Assembly: GCA_027858915.1 (NCBI GenBank)
Contig: JAQIBT010000130.1
Coordinates: 1-54,374, forward strand
Reading direction: 5' to 3'
DNA: 54,374 nt
Source: Salinisphaera sp.
Lineage (GTDB): Bacteria; Pseudomonadota; Gammaproteobacteria; Nevskiales; Salinisphaeraceae
The notes beneath the pieces are model-generated. The model had not been told where the DNA came from and made no database searches. It worked only from the letters and a program-made list of their open reading frames with translations. Shown here piece by piece: positions 25,833 to 36,502 of the stretch. The first letter of the stretch is position 1, and every line of letters starts with the position of its first letter. Position numbers and translations under genes: made by a program.

Positions 25833-25892
25833 TGGCGCGCCAAGAGCGCACCACGCCAGAAAAACCAACATGACGCACTGATCAGGCATCGC

Positions 25893-26687
25893 TCAGGTCA
25901 CGGTATCGACTACGCCGCCGTCTACGCGCAAGGCCGCACCGTTGGTGGCCGAGGACTGCGGGGATGCCACATACACCACCATATTGGCGACCTCCTCCAC
26001 GGTAGCCGCGCGCTGGATGAGCGAACTGGGACGCTCCTTCTGCACAAATTCTGCGGCAAACGCTTCCATGGATTTGCCGGAGGCCTGCTGACCCTCTGCC
26101 AGCATGTCTGCCACACCGTCGGAAAGCGTTGGACCCGGTAGCACCGCGTTGACCGTCACGCCGGTACCGGCCAGCCGCTTGGCCAAGCCTCGGGATACCG
26201 AGAGATTGGCGGTCTTGGTAAAGCCGTAGTGAATCATGTCGGCGGGGATGTTGATCGCGGATTCAGAGGAGATGAAAACCACGCGACCCCAGCCGGACTC
26301 GGTCATGCCAGGAGTGTAGGCGCGGGCCAGGCGCACGCCAGACATGACGTTTACATCGAAGAATCGTTGCCATGTGTCATCCGCTATCTCGTAGAAATCC
26401 TGTGGGCCGAAAAGCCCCACATTGTTGATCAGGATATCGACCCGTGGTTCGGCATCCACTACAGCCTGGCAGCCGTCGGCGGTGCCCAGATCAGCGACTA
26501 CGCCACGAACCTCTGCCTCGGGTACGGCTTTGCGCAAAACGATCATCGCGTGATCTACACGAGCCTGTGTGCGGCCATTCAAGATGACAGTCGCTCCGGC
26601 GCCCGCCAGGCCCTGGGCGATCGCCAGGCCGATTCCGCCGGTGGAGCCGGTAATCAACGCGGTCTTGCCGGTGAGTTGAATCTGCAT
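25893..26687 (-). CDS. Short-chain dehydrogenase/reductase
   Basis: 264 aa, classical SDR. The NAD(P)-binding TGSTGGIG is near 14-21, NNVG near 88-91, and the catalytic Ser, Tyr and Lys appear in SSESAINIP and HYGFTKTA. The adenine-ribose region (NGRTQARVD) suggests NADP. The C-terminus (VDGGVVDTVT) is the usual SDR end. Substrate unknown; the closest named relatives are 3-oxoacyl-ACP reductase-like enzymes. It lies upstream of glpR on the same strand with a 173-bp gap, so it is probably not part of the glp regulon. Confidence 0.88.
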   Translation of the reverse strand: MQIQLTGKTALITGSTGGIGLAIAQGLAGAGATVILNGRTQARVDHAMIVLRKAVPEAEVRGVVADLGTADGCQAVVDAEPRVDILINNVGLFGPQDFYEIADDTWQRFFDVNVMSGVRLARAYTPGMTESGWGRVVFISSESAINIPADMIHYGFTKTANLSVSRGLAKRLAGTGVTVNAVLPGPTLSDGVADMLAEGQQASGKSMEAFAAEFVQKERPSSLIQRAATVEEVANMVVYVASPQSSATNGAALRVDGGVVDTVT

Positions 26688-26724
26688 TCTCCGTCCTGTG
26701 TGATGAGAGTATTCTGTCCGCTAA

Positions 26725-27333
<609 letters not shown>

Positions 27334-27432
27334 CCCTATCGGTGGCTCATTGGATCATCCACGATCAAAGGCTTTGAAAATAAAGGGCGCCGACGTATGG
27401 GCGCGGCGCCCCAGCGATGATAATGTCCGTAC

Positions 27433-28584
27433 ATGACTACTGAAAAGACATGGCGAATCGCCGTACTGCCCGGCGACGGTATCGGCCCGGAAGTTGTCCA
27501 GCAGGCCGTGCGTGCGCTTGATGCGCTGGCTGCGTCGGACAGCGATCTGGCGATCGAATACGATCGGTTCGATTGGCCATCGCACGCCTGGCACCAGAAG
27601 CACGGCGAGAGTGCGCCTAGCGATTATCTGGAGCGCCTGGGGGAGTACGACGCCATCCTGCTGGGCGCGCTGGGTGATCCTGGACCGACCAGCGACCCAG
27701 ATCGGTACTTGCTGTCGGACGCCGATTCCCTGGCGCCGCTGCTGGATATCCGCAAGGGCTTTGACCAGTGGGTGTGCGAGCGCCCGGTCCGACCGTTGGA
27801 GGGGGCGCCGCAATATCTGGCCGATCCGCGGGCGCGCGACATTGATATGCTTGTGATACGCGAGAACAGCGAGGGCGAGTACGTCAATCAGGGCGGCCGG
27901 CTAGCCGTCGGCACGGAAAACGAGTTGGCCACTCAGGTTGCGGTATTCACCCATCGCGCCACCGATCGCATTATTCGCCACGCGTTTGTCCAGGCTCGAA
28001 GCCGCGCGGCCGCGCGCACGGATGTCGGCAACGAGCGTGAGTTCGGTGCGGAAAAAAAGCGCTCTCAGGTCTGTCTGGTGACCAAACGCAACGCCCAACG
28101 GTTCTGGGGCGATATGTATACGGAAATCTTTGCGCGCATCGCGCAGGACTATCCGGATGTCGCGACGCACCACGAACTGGTGGATGCGGCCTGCATGAAA
28201 TTTGTGACCCATCCCTGGCAGTTCGACGTGGTCGTGGCGTCCAATCTGCACGGCGATATCCTGACCGATCTGGCCGCCGTGCTCAACGGCGGTATGGGCG
28301 TTTCGCCGTCGGCCAATCTCAACCCGACTGATCGCTCGCGACCGCCGATGTTCGAGCCGACCCATGGCAGCGCGCCGGATATCGCCGGGCAGAATCTGGC
28401 CGGCCCGGCCGCCATGTTGCTGACCACGGCCATGATGCTGGATTGGATGGGTGAAGAGGATCCGGCCGCTGCGCGCGCCGGCGTGCGCCTGCGCGAGTCT
28501 GTGGCTCGCGATCTGGCGGCGCACGGTCGTGAATCGCGGCCGACCAACGTCGTCGGAGATGCCGTGATTGGCGCTCTCGCATAA
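27433..28584 (+). CDS. Isocitrate/isopropylmalate-family decarboxylating dehydrogenase (D-malate/tartrate type)
   Basis: 383 aa. Starts with the family pattern IAVLPGDGIGPEVV; has LLDIRKGFDQWVCERPVRPL, the catalytic tyrosine region RENSEGEYVNQGGR, the metal/Lys region (VVVASNLHGDILTDL) and the cofactor loop EPTHGSAPDIAGQ. The EYVNQGG motif and the RPVRPLEG form favour D-malate/tartrate dehydrogenase (DmlA/TtuC) over LeuB or isocitrate dehydrogenase. It uses NAD to oxidise and decarboxylate a 2-hydroxy diacid. It precedes a class III aminotransferase by 80 bp. The start has no strong ribosome-binding site. Confidence 0.85.
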   Translation: MTTEKTWRIAVLPGDGIGPEVVQQAVRALDALAASDSDLAIEYDRFDWPSHAWHQKHGESAPSDYLERLGEYDAILLGALGDPGPTSDPDRYLLSDADSLAPLLDIRKGFDQWVCERPVRPLEGAPQYLADPRARDIDMLVIRENSEGEYVNQGGRLAVGTENELATQVAVFTHRATDRIIRHAFVQARSRAAARTDVGNEREFGAEKKRSQVCLVTKRNAQRFWGDMYTEIFARIAQDYPDVATHHELVDAACMKFVTHPWQFDVVVASNLHGDILTDLAAVLNGGMGVSPSANLNPTDRSRPPMFEPTHGSAPDIAGQNLAGPAAMLLTTAMMLDWMGEEDPAAARAGVRLRESVARDLAAHGRESRPTNVVGDAVIGALA

Positions 28585-28664
28585 TCGTTACAGGTTTTAT
28601 TGCAACCGCGTAGGACAAGGTCTACGCTCGCGCACAATTTCAAGCACCCGCCAGGAGAACTGTC

Positions 28665-29927
28665 ATGACGGCGAATCGCCCCGGTCATCTGTCCCCGCTG
28701 CTCAAGCAGGCTACCGACGTCTACGCCGAAAGCGGCGAAGGCTGTTACATTCATGCAACCGATGGCAAGCGGTATCTGGATTTCACCGCAGGTATCGGTG
28801 TCACCAGCACCGGCCACTGCCATCCGAAGGTGGTGGCGGCCGCACAGGAACAGGTTGGCAAACTGATCCACGGCCAGTACACCACGATCATGCACAAGCC
28901 GATCCAGGATCTGTCCGAAAGGCTGGGCGCCAAGATGCCCGGCGACATCGATACGATCTTTTATGCGAGTGCAGGGACAGAGGCCGCCGAAGCCGCGCTG
29001 CGTCTGGCACGTCAAGCCACCGGCAAGCCCAATATCATCGTCTTCCACGGCAGCTTTCACGGCCGCACGATGGGCTCGGCGTCGATGACCACCTCAGGCA
29101 CTTATTATCGCGATGGTCTTCAGCCGCTGATGGGCGGCGTCACCATCGCACCTTTTCCGCATCAGTTCCGCTATGGCTGGTCTGAGGACGAGACGGCCGA
29201 TTTCTGTCTGCGTGAGCTGGATTTCATTCTGCAAACCTACAGCTCCCCGAAGGATACCGCCGCGGCTTTCATTGAGCCGATTCAGGGCGAGGGTGGTTTC
29301 GTGCCGGCCAGCACCCGCTTCATGCAAGGACTGCGCGAGCGCTGTGATCATCACGGCATGCTGCTGGGGGTAGACGAGGTGCAGGCCGGCTACGGTCGAA
29401 CCGGAGAGTTCTGGTCGCATACGCATTTTGATGTGCAGCCCGATATCCTGATGACTGCCAAGGGCCTGGCCAGCGGTTTCCCGCTGTCCGCTTTTGCCGC
29501 GCCCGGCCACATCATGGAAAAAGGCTGGGCGGGTTCGCAGGGGGGTACCTACGGCGGCAACGCCGTGGCCTGCGCCGCAGCACTCGCCACGCTAGACGTG
29601 ATCGAAGAGGAAGGCTTGGTAGAGAACGCCCGCGACACCGGGGCGCATCTCAGGGAACGCCTGCAAGCCCTCAAGGCTGATCACGACTGCGTCGCCGATG
29701 TGCGAGGCAAGGGCTTCATGATCGGCGTGGAGATCCACAAGGACGGTGAGCCTGACGGCGGTCGCGCCGATCGCATCGCCAAGGCCTGCGAGGCCGATGG
29801 TTTGCTACTGCTGCGCTGTGGACCTGGAAAACAGGTAGTACGCTGGTTGCCGCCGCTGATCGCCACCCGCGAGCAGATCGACACCGGCGTCGATATCTTT
29901 GCCAAGGCGTTGAGTTCTACTGCCTGA
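28665..29927 (+). CDS. Class III PLP-dependent aminotransferase (GABA transaminase-like)
   Basis: 420 aa; AGGAG seven bases before ATG 28665. PLP-fold marks: ASAGTEAAEAAL (phosphate binding), FHGSFHGRTMGS (ring stacking), IEPIQGEGGF, DEVQAGYGRTG (Asp to the pyridine nitrogen) and the Schiff-base lysine in TAKGLASGFPLSAF. It resembles 4-aminobutyrate or beta-amino-acid:2-oxoglutarate transaminases. No succinate-semialdehyde dehydrogenase is adjacent, so the amino donor is unclear. It ends at a strong terminator. Confidence 0.9.
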   Translation: MTANRPGHLSPLLKQATDVYAESGEGCYIHATDGKRYLDFTAGIGVTSTGHCHPKVVAAAQEQVGKLIHGQYTTIMHKPIQDLSERLGAKMPGDIDTIFYASAGTEAAEAALRLARQATGKPNIIVFHGSFHGRTMGSASMTTSGTYYRDGLQPLMGGVTIAPFPHQFRYGWSEDETADFCLRELDFILQTYSSPKDTAAAFIEPIQGEGGFVPASTRFMQGLRERCDHHGMLLGVDEVQAGYGRTGEFWSHTHFDVQPDILMTAKGLASGFPLSAFAAPGHIMEKGWAGSQGGTYGGNAVACAAALATLDVIEEEGLVENARDTGAHLRERLQALKADHDCVADVRGKGFMIGVEIHKDGEPDGGRADRIAKACEADGLLLLRCGPGKQVVRWLPPLIATREQIDTGVDIFAKALSSTA

Positions 29928-29958
29928 TCAAGTCACGTTTTGATATGCGTGACCGCAC

Positions 29959-29990
29959 GCCGCCGCTGACTCTTCAGCGGCGGCTTTTTT
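29959..29990 (+). terminator. Rho-independent terminator of the aminotransferase gene
   Basis: An 11-bp perfect stem GCCGCCGCTGA / TCAGCGGCGGC with a CTCT loop and six Ts at 29985-29990. Confidence 0.95.
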
Positions 29991-30051
29991 ATTGCGACAC
30001 GCGGCCCGCCCGCCGATGATCAAATTCTTCGCTGATCTGCTGTGACCCCCT

Positions 30052-31386
30052 ATGCGCGCAAGGCTGTCTGAGTTCTTTAGTCTGGCCCAGTCCAGTTTCT
30101 GGTTCCTGCCAGCGATCATGATGGTGGTCGGTGTATTGCTATTCGCATGCACGCTGACCATCGACGAACAGGGCTGGCTTAGCGGGCCATTGCAGGTATT
30201 CTTCTACTCTGGCGGCGTGAACAACGCCGGCAATCTCCTGCAGACGCTGACCGGCGCCATGGTCGCGATTGCGACCGTGGTCTTCTCGACCATGATGGTG
30301 GTGCTCACGCTGGCGACGAGCCAGTTCGGCCATCGGCTGATTCGCAGTTTCATGCGCGACCGATCGAATCAGGCCGTACTCGGCATCTTTCTGGCGACCT
30401 TCACGTACTGCCTGCTCGTCTTTCACATGGTGGGCAATGATCCGAAGAATACGTTCGTACCGAGCGTATCTCTCAGCGTTGGCTTCGCGTTGGCCGTTTT
30501 CTCTACCTGCACACTTATTTATTTCACCCATCATATTGCGCAGCTGGTGTCCGCTCCGGAAGTGCTCGAGGCAGTCGCAATAGAATTTGATGAGGCCATC
30601 GACCGGCTTTGTCCCAAAGGACCGGACAATGCGCCAGACGGCGCAACCGCTCCGACGCTTGGCCACGGCACGCAGAACATCCGTACCCGCCACGGCGGCT
30701 ACCTGCAGACTGTCGGTCGCCAGTCATTGCGAGACGTTGCAGCTGAGCATGATGTGGTGATCGAAGCCGTGGTGACTTTTGGCGATTACGTCATGCCCGG
30801 CAGTGTCATAGCACGTATCCACGGCTGTGAACTCGATAAGAGCGTGGCCGAGCACGTCGAGCGTGAATTCGTGTTCGGGCGAAATCGACTCACCGAGAAT
30901 GATCTCGTATTTGCAATCAATCAGATCGCAGAAATTGCTGTGCGCGCGCTGTCACCCGCATTAAACAATCCCTATACCGCAGTGGATTGTGTCAATCGGA
31001 TCGGTTGGTCGCTGGCGGTTCTGATGTCGCGACCGCTGCCCGCCGAGGTGCTAACCGACAGGCACAACGAAATGCGGCTCGTTCTGCGCCTGCCCGATTT
31101 CCATGATCTGCTCGACGCGGCATTTGCACCGATTCGGAACTACGGGCGGAACAGCGTGCTCACCATGCGCGCCATGTTGCTGGTGCTCGCCAAGCTGGCG
31201 CCGCTCACGCGCCGCGAAGTCGGGCGGCGAGCACTGGCGCGCCACGCCGAGGCAATTCGTGCCGCCGCTGACCACGGCCTGACCGAGCAAATCGATATCG
31301 AACGCATTCACGCCGTGTTCGAGCAGACCCAGCAGATCATGGAAGGTATCAGCTCGATCCGTCCGACATACCGGACAGATGCCTGA
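30052..31386 (+). CDS. DUF2254 family membrane protein
   Basis: 444 aa. Four N-terminal membrane helices (within residues 15-165), including the family motif TVVFSTMMVVLTLATSQFGHRLIRSFM, then a soluble C-terminal half with ALSPALNNPYTAVDCVNRIG. DUF2254 proteins are widespread and uncharacterised. The MscS channel follows about 230 bp downstream on the same strand, and a link to membrane tension or ion handling is possible but unproven. Confidence 0.85.
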   Translation: MRARLSEFFSLAQSSFWFLPAIMMVVGVLLFACTLTIDEQGWLSGPLQVFFYSGGVNNAGNLLQTLTGAMVAIATVVFSTMMVVLTLATSQFGHRLIRSFMRDRSNQAVLGIFLATFTYCLLVFHMVGNDPKNTFVPSVSLSVGFALAVFSTCTLIYFTHHIAQLVSAPEVLEAVAIEFDEAIDRLCPKGPDNAPDGATAPTLGHGTQNIRTRHGGYLQTVGRQSLRDVAAEHDVVIEAVVTFGDYVMPGSVIARIHGCELDKSVAEHVEREFVFGRNRLTENDLVFAINQIAEIAVRALSPALNNPYTAVDCVNRIGWSLAVLMSRPLPAEVLTDRHNEMRLVLRLPDFHDLLDAAFAPIRNYGRNSVLTMRAMLLVLAKLAPLTRREVGRRALARHAEAIRAAADHGLTEQIDIERIHAVFEQTQQIMEGISSIRPTYRTDA

Positions 31387-31619
31387 TCGCAATCGAGTCG
31401 CCATCTGGCCAGCATGCGCCAAGGTCGCGCGGTGTTCATGGTCAAGACACAGGCAAACCGCTCCAGCATGGTGTGGCGATCACGCTGCGTTGTTAATTCG
31501 CGGCGAGCCCGTCATCATTGGCGCCCGTAAGGTGGCCGCCGGACCGGCTCAGTACGCTGGCGGGCGCGCGACCTTCAACGGTCGAAATCCGAGGTTTGTC
31601 CGCAAGGAATCATAATTTC

Positions 31620-34043
31620 ATGCATCAGTTTCGTGCTTCACGACGGGTCCAGAGGGCCTGGCTTCATGGGTTTGCCCTGTCTCTGATTTCGTTGTTTCTC
31701 GCATTGTCCGCCTTCAGTGTTCATGCGGCGACGGCCAATAATTCGGCGGCTTCGAGTCAATCGGTATCGCTGGATCAGCTTGCCAATATTCTCGAGAACG
31801 ACAAGACACGCAACGAACTGGTCAGCGAATTGCGTCAGGCTGCAGCTCAGAATGCCGGCCAAAAACACAAGGGCAACGAGCAGGCTCAGAAGAGTGCAAC
31901 GGCAACGCCGAAGACGTCGGGCCACGACGCGACTCAGCAGACCTCCGACGCCCGCCCGCAGCACGCCGGGCAGTCGCAGCGCATGTCGTTTGCGCGACAA
32001 TTCGCGGCGACCACAGCCGCTTGGGCGGAGTCGATCAGTGACGTGGCTGCCGGCGGCTGGCAGCGGGTGACGGCGCTTGCGGACAGCGGCGCCGGTGGCA
32101 AGCCTGGAGCACGGATCAACTGGGACGGGTTCCTGCAATCCGTGTTCATATTCGCAGTGGTGGCGGCCGCGACTTGTATTGCCTTCCTCGTACTGCGTGC
32201 GCTGGCTGCCGGGCTGTTTTCCCGTGTCGCGCGCCTGCCCGACGGCGCGGGTACGCGTCGCTCGTTGCTGTTGCGACGCGTGATCGCGATTATCATCGGC
32301 ATTCTGATCGACGTCGCGATAGTATTTGTCGCCGGCGGCATCGGTTATGCGGTGGGTCTGTACGGGGTGGGCGACCAGGGTTCAGTGGGCACTCGCCAGT
32401 CGCTGTTCATCAATGCGTTTGTGCTGATCGAACTGATCAAGGTGGCCGTTCGCGCGATATTCGCCGAGCGTTACGAAAATCTTCGTCCGCTGCACATGTC
32501 TCCCGAAGTTGCGGCCTGGTGGAGTATCCGGTTGCGCTGGTTTGTCGGCGTCATCGGTTATTCGCTGCTGGTTATCGTGCCGATTCTCAACCAGCAGCTG
32601 ACCTATTTTGTGGGCGCGGTCGTGACTTTCCTTGTCATGGGGGCGGCATACATCTATGCGCTGATCGTCATGTTCCGCAATCATCGGTTGCTGTCCGCGC
32701 GATTGCGTGAGCTGGCCGACCATGCGTCGCTTGGCTTTTTCTCCGTGCTCTATCGCTTGTTTGCACGGATATGGATTGTGCTCGCGCTGGCTTACTTCAC
32801 CACCTTGTTCGTGGTCAGCCAGCTCTATCCCGCGCAGGCACTGCCGGCCATGCTCAAGGCGAGCGTCGAGACGTTGGTCGTTGCGGTCGTGTGCTTCGGC
32901 ATCTCCGGCCTGCTGTCGCGTACGATTGGTTACCGGATCACCTTCTCCGACAGCACGCGTGAGCGGCTACCGATGCTCGAGCGTCGGCTTAATTCCTATG
33001 TGCCAAACGCACTCAAGGTGGTTCGCGTTGTGATCCTGGTGCTGTTTGTGGCGGTGACCATGACCATCTGGCACCTTTTCAATTTCAGCGCCTGGTTGGG
33101 CACCGATATTGGTGTGCGCGTGGTGAGTGCGGCCCTGCATGTGGCGCTCATTCTGATCGCGGCAGCGGTTGTGTGGGTGGTGGTTGCGAGCATGATCGAG
33201 CACCGGATGAGCCCTAATACCGGTCATGGGGCGCCGTCCGCCCGCCAGCAGACATTGCTGACACTGTTCCGTAACGCGCTGGCGATTCTGATCGCCGGAT
33301 TCACCGCGCTGATCTGTTTGTCCCAGATTGGTGTGAATATCGGCCCACTGATCGCAGGTGCCGGCGTCTTCGGGCTTGCCATCGGTTTCGGCGCGCAGAG
33401 CCTGGTCAAGGACATCATCACCGGGGTGTTCATTCAGCTCGAGAACGCGATGAATACAGGTGACGTTGTGTCAGTAGGCGGCGTGACCGGGACTGCGGAG
33501 CGGCTGACGATCCGCTCGGTATCGATTCGCGATATCGACGGGACATACCACATCGTCCCGTTCTCGTCAGCCAACGTGGTATCCAACTACATGCGCGACT
33601 GGTCGTATTTCCGTACCGAATATCGCATTGCCTACCGTGAGGATATCGACAACGCCGTGTCCTACCTGCGCGAGGCTTTCAAGGATCTCAAGGCCGACGA
33701 GGCCGCGGGTCCGAATATTCTCGAGGATATGACCGTGCCGGGCGTGACCGAACTGGCCGACAGCTCGGTCAAGATTCGCATCATGATCAAGACCAAGCCG
33801 GGCACCCAGTGGGGCGTGGGACGGGCGTTCAATCGCCTGGTCAAGATACACTTCGATCGTGCGGATATCCTGATTCCGTTCCCGCATCAGACTGTCTGGT
33901 TCGGTGAGGATCGCAGCGGCGAGGCGCCGGCCGCCAACTTGCGTGTCATCGACAACGACGAGGATGAAACACCGCGCAGGCTCAGGCGTCGCCGTCGCGG
34001 TGATGATGCCGCGCCGGATGAAACCGGCGATGCGCCGAACTGA
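31620..34043 (+). CDS. Large mechanosensitive channel, MscS family (YbiO-like)
   Basis: 807 aa from ATG 31620 (AAGGA 11 bases upstream); the in-frame extension to 31518 would precede the signal peptide. Residues 1-38 look like a Sec signal (HGFALSLISLFLALSAF, VHA). A hydrophilic periplasmic stretch rich in Gln/Ala follows, then several membrane helices, and the MscS pore and beta domain from about 560 (GAGVFGLAIGFGAQSLVKDI, then GDVVSVGGVTGTAERLTIRS). The tail is very basic (PRRLRRRRRG). The size and layout match E. coli YbiO. It should open under membrane tension on hypo-osmotic shock. Confidence 0.9.
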   Translation: MHQFRASRRVQRAWLHGFALSLISLFLALSAFSVHAATANNSAASSQSVSLDQLANILENDKTRNELVSELRQAAAQNAGQKHKGNEQAQKSATATPKTSGHDATQQTSDARPQHAGQSQRMSFARQFAATTAAWAESISDVAAGGWQRVTALADSGAGGKPGARINWDGFLQSVFIFAVVAAATCIAFLVLRALAAGLFSRVARLPDGAGTRRSLLLRRVIAIIIGILIDVAIVFVAGGIGYAVGLYGVGDQGSVGTRQSLFINAFVLIELIKVAVRAIFAERYENLRPLHMSPEVAAWWSIRLRWFVGVIGYSLLVIVPILNQQLTYFVGAVVTFLVMGAAYIYALIVMFRNHRLLSARLRELADHASLGFFSVLYRLFARIWIVLALAYFTTLFVVSQLYPAQALPAMLKASVETLVVAVVCFGISGLLSRTIGYRITFSDSTRERLPMLERRLNSYVPNALKVVRVVILVLFVAVTMTIWHLFNFSAWLGTDIGVRVVSAALHVALILIAAAVVWVVVASMIEHRMSPNTGHGAPSARQQTLLTLFRNALAILIAGFTALICLSQIGVNIGPLIAGAGVFGLAIGFGAQSLVKDIITGVFIQLENAMNTGDVVSVGGVTGTAERLTIRSVSIRDIDGTYHIVPFSSANVVSNYMRDWSYFRTEYRIAYREDIDNAVSYLREAFKDLKADEAAGPNILEDMTVPGVTELADSSVKIRIMIKTKPGTQWGVGRAFNRLVKIHFDRADILIPFPHQTVWFGEDRSGEAPAANLRVIDNDEDETPRRLRRRRRGDDAAPDETGDAPN

Positions 34044-34739
34044 CGGGATCGCCGTGACGAGTGCTGTCGTGCCCGCGGTTCGTTCGAGCCGCGTGCTATC
34101 TCTCCCTACCGGTTATCCACAGTCATTTCCAAGGCTTGTCTGCGCATCCTGCGGTAGCCGGATTCCTGCCCGTTGGGGTACAACGATTCGGTTCGCCGCT
34201 GGTGACCGAGCGACCACGCTGTCGTGCCGGAACCGCCGGTTTATAACGGCGCGTTGCGGCGATCGGCGTCTGGCCAACGAAATCGTGCGGAAATGACTGA
34301 TCAGTTTCTGCTCATTACGCCTGAAGTGCCTGCGTGGCAAGCGATGCGAGCGGTTGTCGTGCGCTTGTCCACAGGGTTGCCCAAAGGCTATGTGCAAAAC
34401 ATCGAGCACGGCATCGGCAGGCCGGAACGAGACAAGTTCCGCGGATCTTTCAAGGGGCCGATAAGCGGGTGAGCGAACAGAATTTAATCAACCGGCTCCG
34501 GTCGACCACAGGCTGGGTATTTTGGCGCGCTGTGCGCATGTTATCCACAGAGTTGTACCGGGTTTCTGTTGAAAACCGGAGCGTACTGCCGGGCCCTGCG
34601 GTGGGTGATTCTTCGCCCAAGCCGGACAATGGCGTTGCAACATGAGACGCTGTGGCTGGCTGCGACGCAGACCCCTATGCTGGAACCAGCGCTTATCCTA
34701 TAGCCGCACTGTTGTCCCTCACTATTCGAGTTCGTACCT
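34044..34739. other. Gene-free 696-bp region with DnaA boxes before maeA
   Basis: No supported gene. Two perfect DnaA boxes TTATCCACA (34113-34121 and 34541-34549) and one near-perfect TTGTCCACA (34365-34373) all point the same way. A weaker TTATCCTAT is at about 34694. No AT-rich unwinding region, dnaA, dnaN or gyrB is nearby, so this is not an ordinary oriC. The last 100 bp must hold the maeA promoter. Confidence 0.55.
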
Positions 34740-36434
34740 ATGAGTTCAGATCCCAGACGCCCGCTCTACATTCCCTATGCTGGCCCGACGCTGCTCGAGA
34801 TGCCGCTTCTGAACAAGGGTAGTGCGTTTTCTGCGGACGAACGCGTGGACTTCAATCTGATCGGGCTGTTACCACAGAACGTGGAATCGATAGAGGAGCA
34901 GGTCGAGCGTGCCTACCGCCAGTACCAGGCCTGCGACAGCGATCTGGACAAGCATATCTATCTGCGCGGTATTCAGGACGATAACGAAACCATGTTCTTC
35001 CGTCTGCTGGAAGAACACCTCGAAGAGATGCTGCCGATCATCTACACGCCGACGGTCGGCGATGCCTGCGAGGCATTCTCAGAGATTTATCGTAATCACC
35101 GTGGCCTGTTCATATCCTATCCGGATCGCCACCGCATCGACGATATTTTGCGCAGTGCTACCAAAGACAACGTGCGCGTGATTGTGGTAACCGACGGCGA
35201 GCGCATTCTCGGTCTGGGTGATCAGGGGATCGGCGGCATGGGCATTCCGATCGGCAAATTATCGCTGTATACCGCCTGTGGTGGGATCTCACCGGCCTAT
35301 ACGCTGCCTGTGGTGCTTGATGTCGGCACCAATAATCGGCAACTGCTGGACGATCCGATGTACATGGGCTGGCGCCATGAGCGCGTCACTGATGAGGCAT
35401 ACAACGAATTTGTCGATCTGTTCATCCAGGCGGTCAAGCGTCGCTGGCGGCATCTGTTGCTCCAGTTCGAGGATTTTGCCCAGACCAACGCCAATCCGCT
35501 GCTCGAACGCTATCGCGACGAGATCTGTTGTTTCAACGACGATATCCAGGGCACCGCGACCGTATGTGTGGGTTCGTTGCTGGCGGCCTGCAAGGCCAAG
35601 AAAGAAAAGATATCGGAGCAACGGATCGTGTTCGTTGGTGCCGGCTCGGCCGGTTGCGGTATTGCCGAGCAGATCATCGTCGCGATGACCGAAGAGGGCC
35701 TGAGCGACGCCGAGGCGCGCGAGCGCATCTTCATGGTCGATCGGCTGGGTCTGCTCACTGACGCATCCGAAGATCTCTACGAGTTCCAGGCAGCGTTGGC
35801 GCAACGCGCGGACAGGTTGGCGGAATGGGACGGTGATCCTTCCGGCAATGACGCGCTGTTCACGGTCGTCGACAACGCCCGACCCACGGTACTGATCGGT
35901 GTATCAGGCCAGCGCGGACTGTTCTCGGAACGCGTGATCAAGCAGATGCATCGTCACTGTGAGCACCCTTTCGTGATGCCACTGTCGAATCCGACATCTC
36001 GCGTGGAGGCCACACCCGAGGAGATCCTCACCTGGACCCAGGGCGCGGCACTGGTGGCTACCGGCAGCCCGTTCAAACCCGTAGAACTCGGAGGGCGCAA
36101 GATTCCGATCGCTCAATGCAACAACGCGTATATCTTTCCCGGCGTGGGGCTGGGTGTGATTGCCGCGCGGGCATCCCGAGTGACCGACAAGATGCTGATG
36201 GCAGCGGCGCAAGTGCTCGCGGAACACTCGCCGCTGGCGGATAACGACAAGGGCGCATTATTACCAGCGCTGGCCAGTGTCGGTGAACTGAGCCGCGCGA
36301 TCGCGTTTGCCGTTGGCAAACAGGCACAGGAAGAAGGCGTGGCGCTGGCATCCAGCGACGACGTACTGCGGGCCAGCGTCAAGCGCAATTACTGGTATCC
36401 ACGCTACCGGCGCTATCGCCGCGCGGCGTTCTAG
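34740..36434 (+). CDS. maeA: NAD-dependent malic enzyme
   Basis: 564 aa, almost the same length as E. coli MaeA. Catalytic tyrosine region [17 protein letters not shown], the acidic metal site ([27 protein letters not shown]), and the cofactor fold [13 protein letters not shown] are intact. [16 protein letters not shown] and [12 protein letters not shown] are typical. It decarboxylates L-malate to pyruvate with NAD, linking the TCA cycle to gluconeogenic or pyruvate metabolism. Monocistronic. Confidence 0.96.
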   Translation: MSSDPRRPLYIPYAGPTLLEMPLLNKGSAFSADERVDFNLIGLLPQNVESIEEQVERAYRQYQACDSDLDKHIYLRGIQDDNETMFFRLLEEHLEEMLPIIYTPTVGDACEAFSEIYRNHRGLFISYPDRHRIDDILRSATKDNVRVIVVTDGERILGLGDQGIGGMGIPIGKLSLYTACGGISPAYTLPVVLDVGTNNRQLLDDPMYMGWRHERVTDEAYNEFVDLFIQAVKRRWRHLLLQFEDFAQTNANPLLERYRDEICCFNDDIQGTATVCVGSLLAACKAKKEKISEQRIVFVGAGSAGCGIAEQIIVAMTEEGLSDAEARERIFMVDRLGLLTDASEDLYEFQAALAQRADRLAEWDGDPSGNDALFTVVDNARPTVLIGVSGQRGLFSERVIKQMHRHCEHPFVMPLSNPTSRVEATPEEILTWTQGAALVATGSPFKPVELGGRKIPIAQCNNAYIFPGVGLGVIAARASRVTDKMLMAAAQVLAEHSPLADNDKGALLPALASVGELSRAIAFAVGKQAQEEGVALASSDDVLRASVKRNYWYPRYRRYRRAAF

Positions 36435-36470
36435 AAAGTCGTCGGACTGACGCTTTCAAAAGTCAGACAA

Positions 36471-36489
36471 GGACCCGCAACTCGGGTCC
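36471..36489. terminator. Hairpin between convergent maeA and MBL genes
   Basis: GGACCCG-CAACT-CGGGTCC, a 7-bp GC-rich stem between two convergent stops. It lacks a T-run on either side, so its terminator function is doubtful. Confidence 0.4.
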
Positions 36490-36502
36490 TGCTGCCCGCT
36501 GT

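Noticed and set aside
27385-27411. GGGCGCCG/CGGCGCCC hairpin between tadA and the malate-type dehydrogenase
   Set aside because: Its T-rich flank is on the minus strand, where no gene needs ending; on the plus strand no T-run follows. Left out as a terminator.
34044-34739. Chromosomal origin of replication
   Set aside because: Three DnaA boxes are present, but there is no AT-rich unwinding element, too few boxes, and no dnaA, dnaN, gyrB or gid genes nearby.
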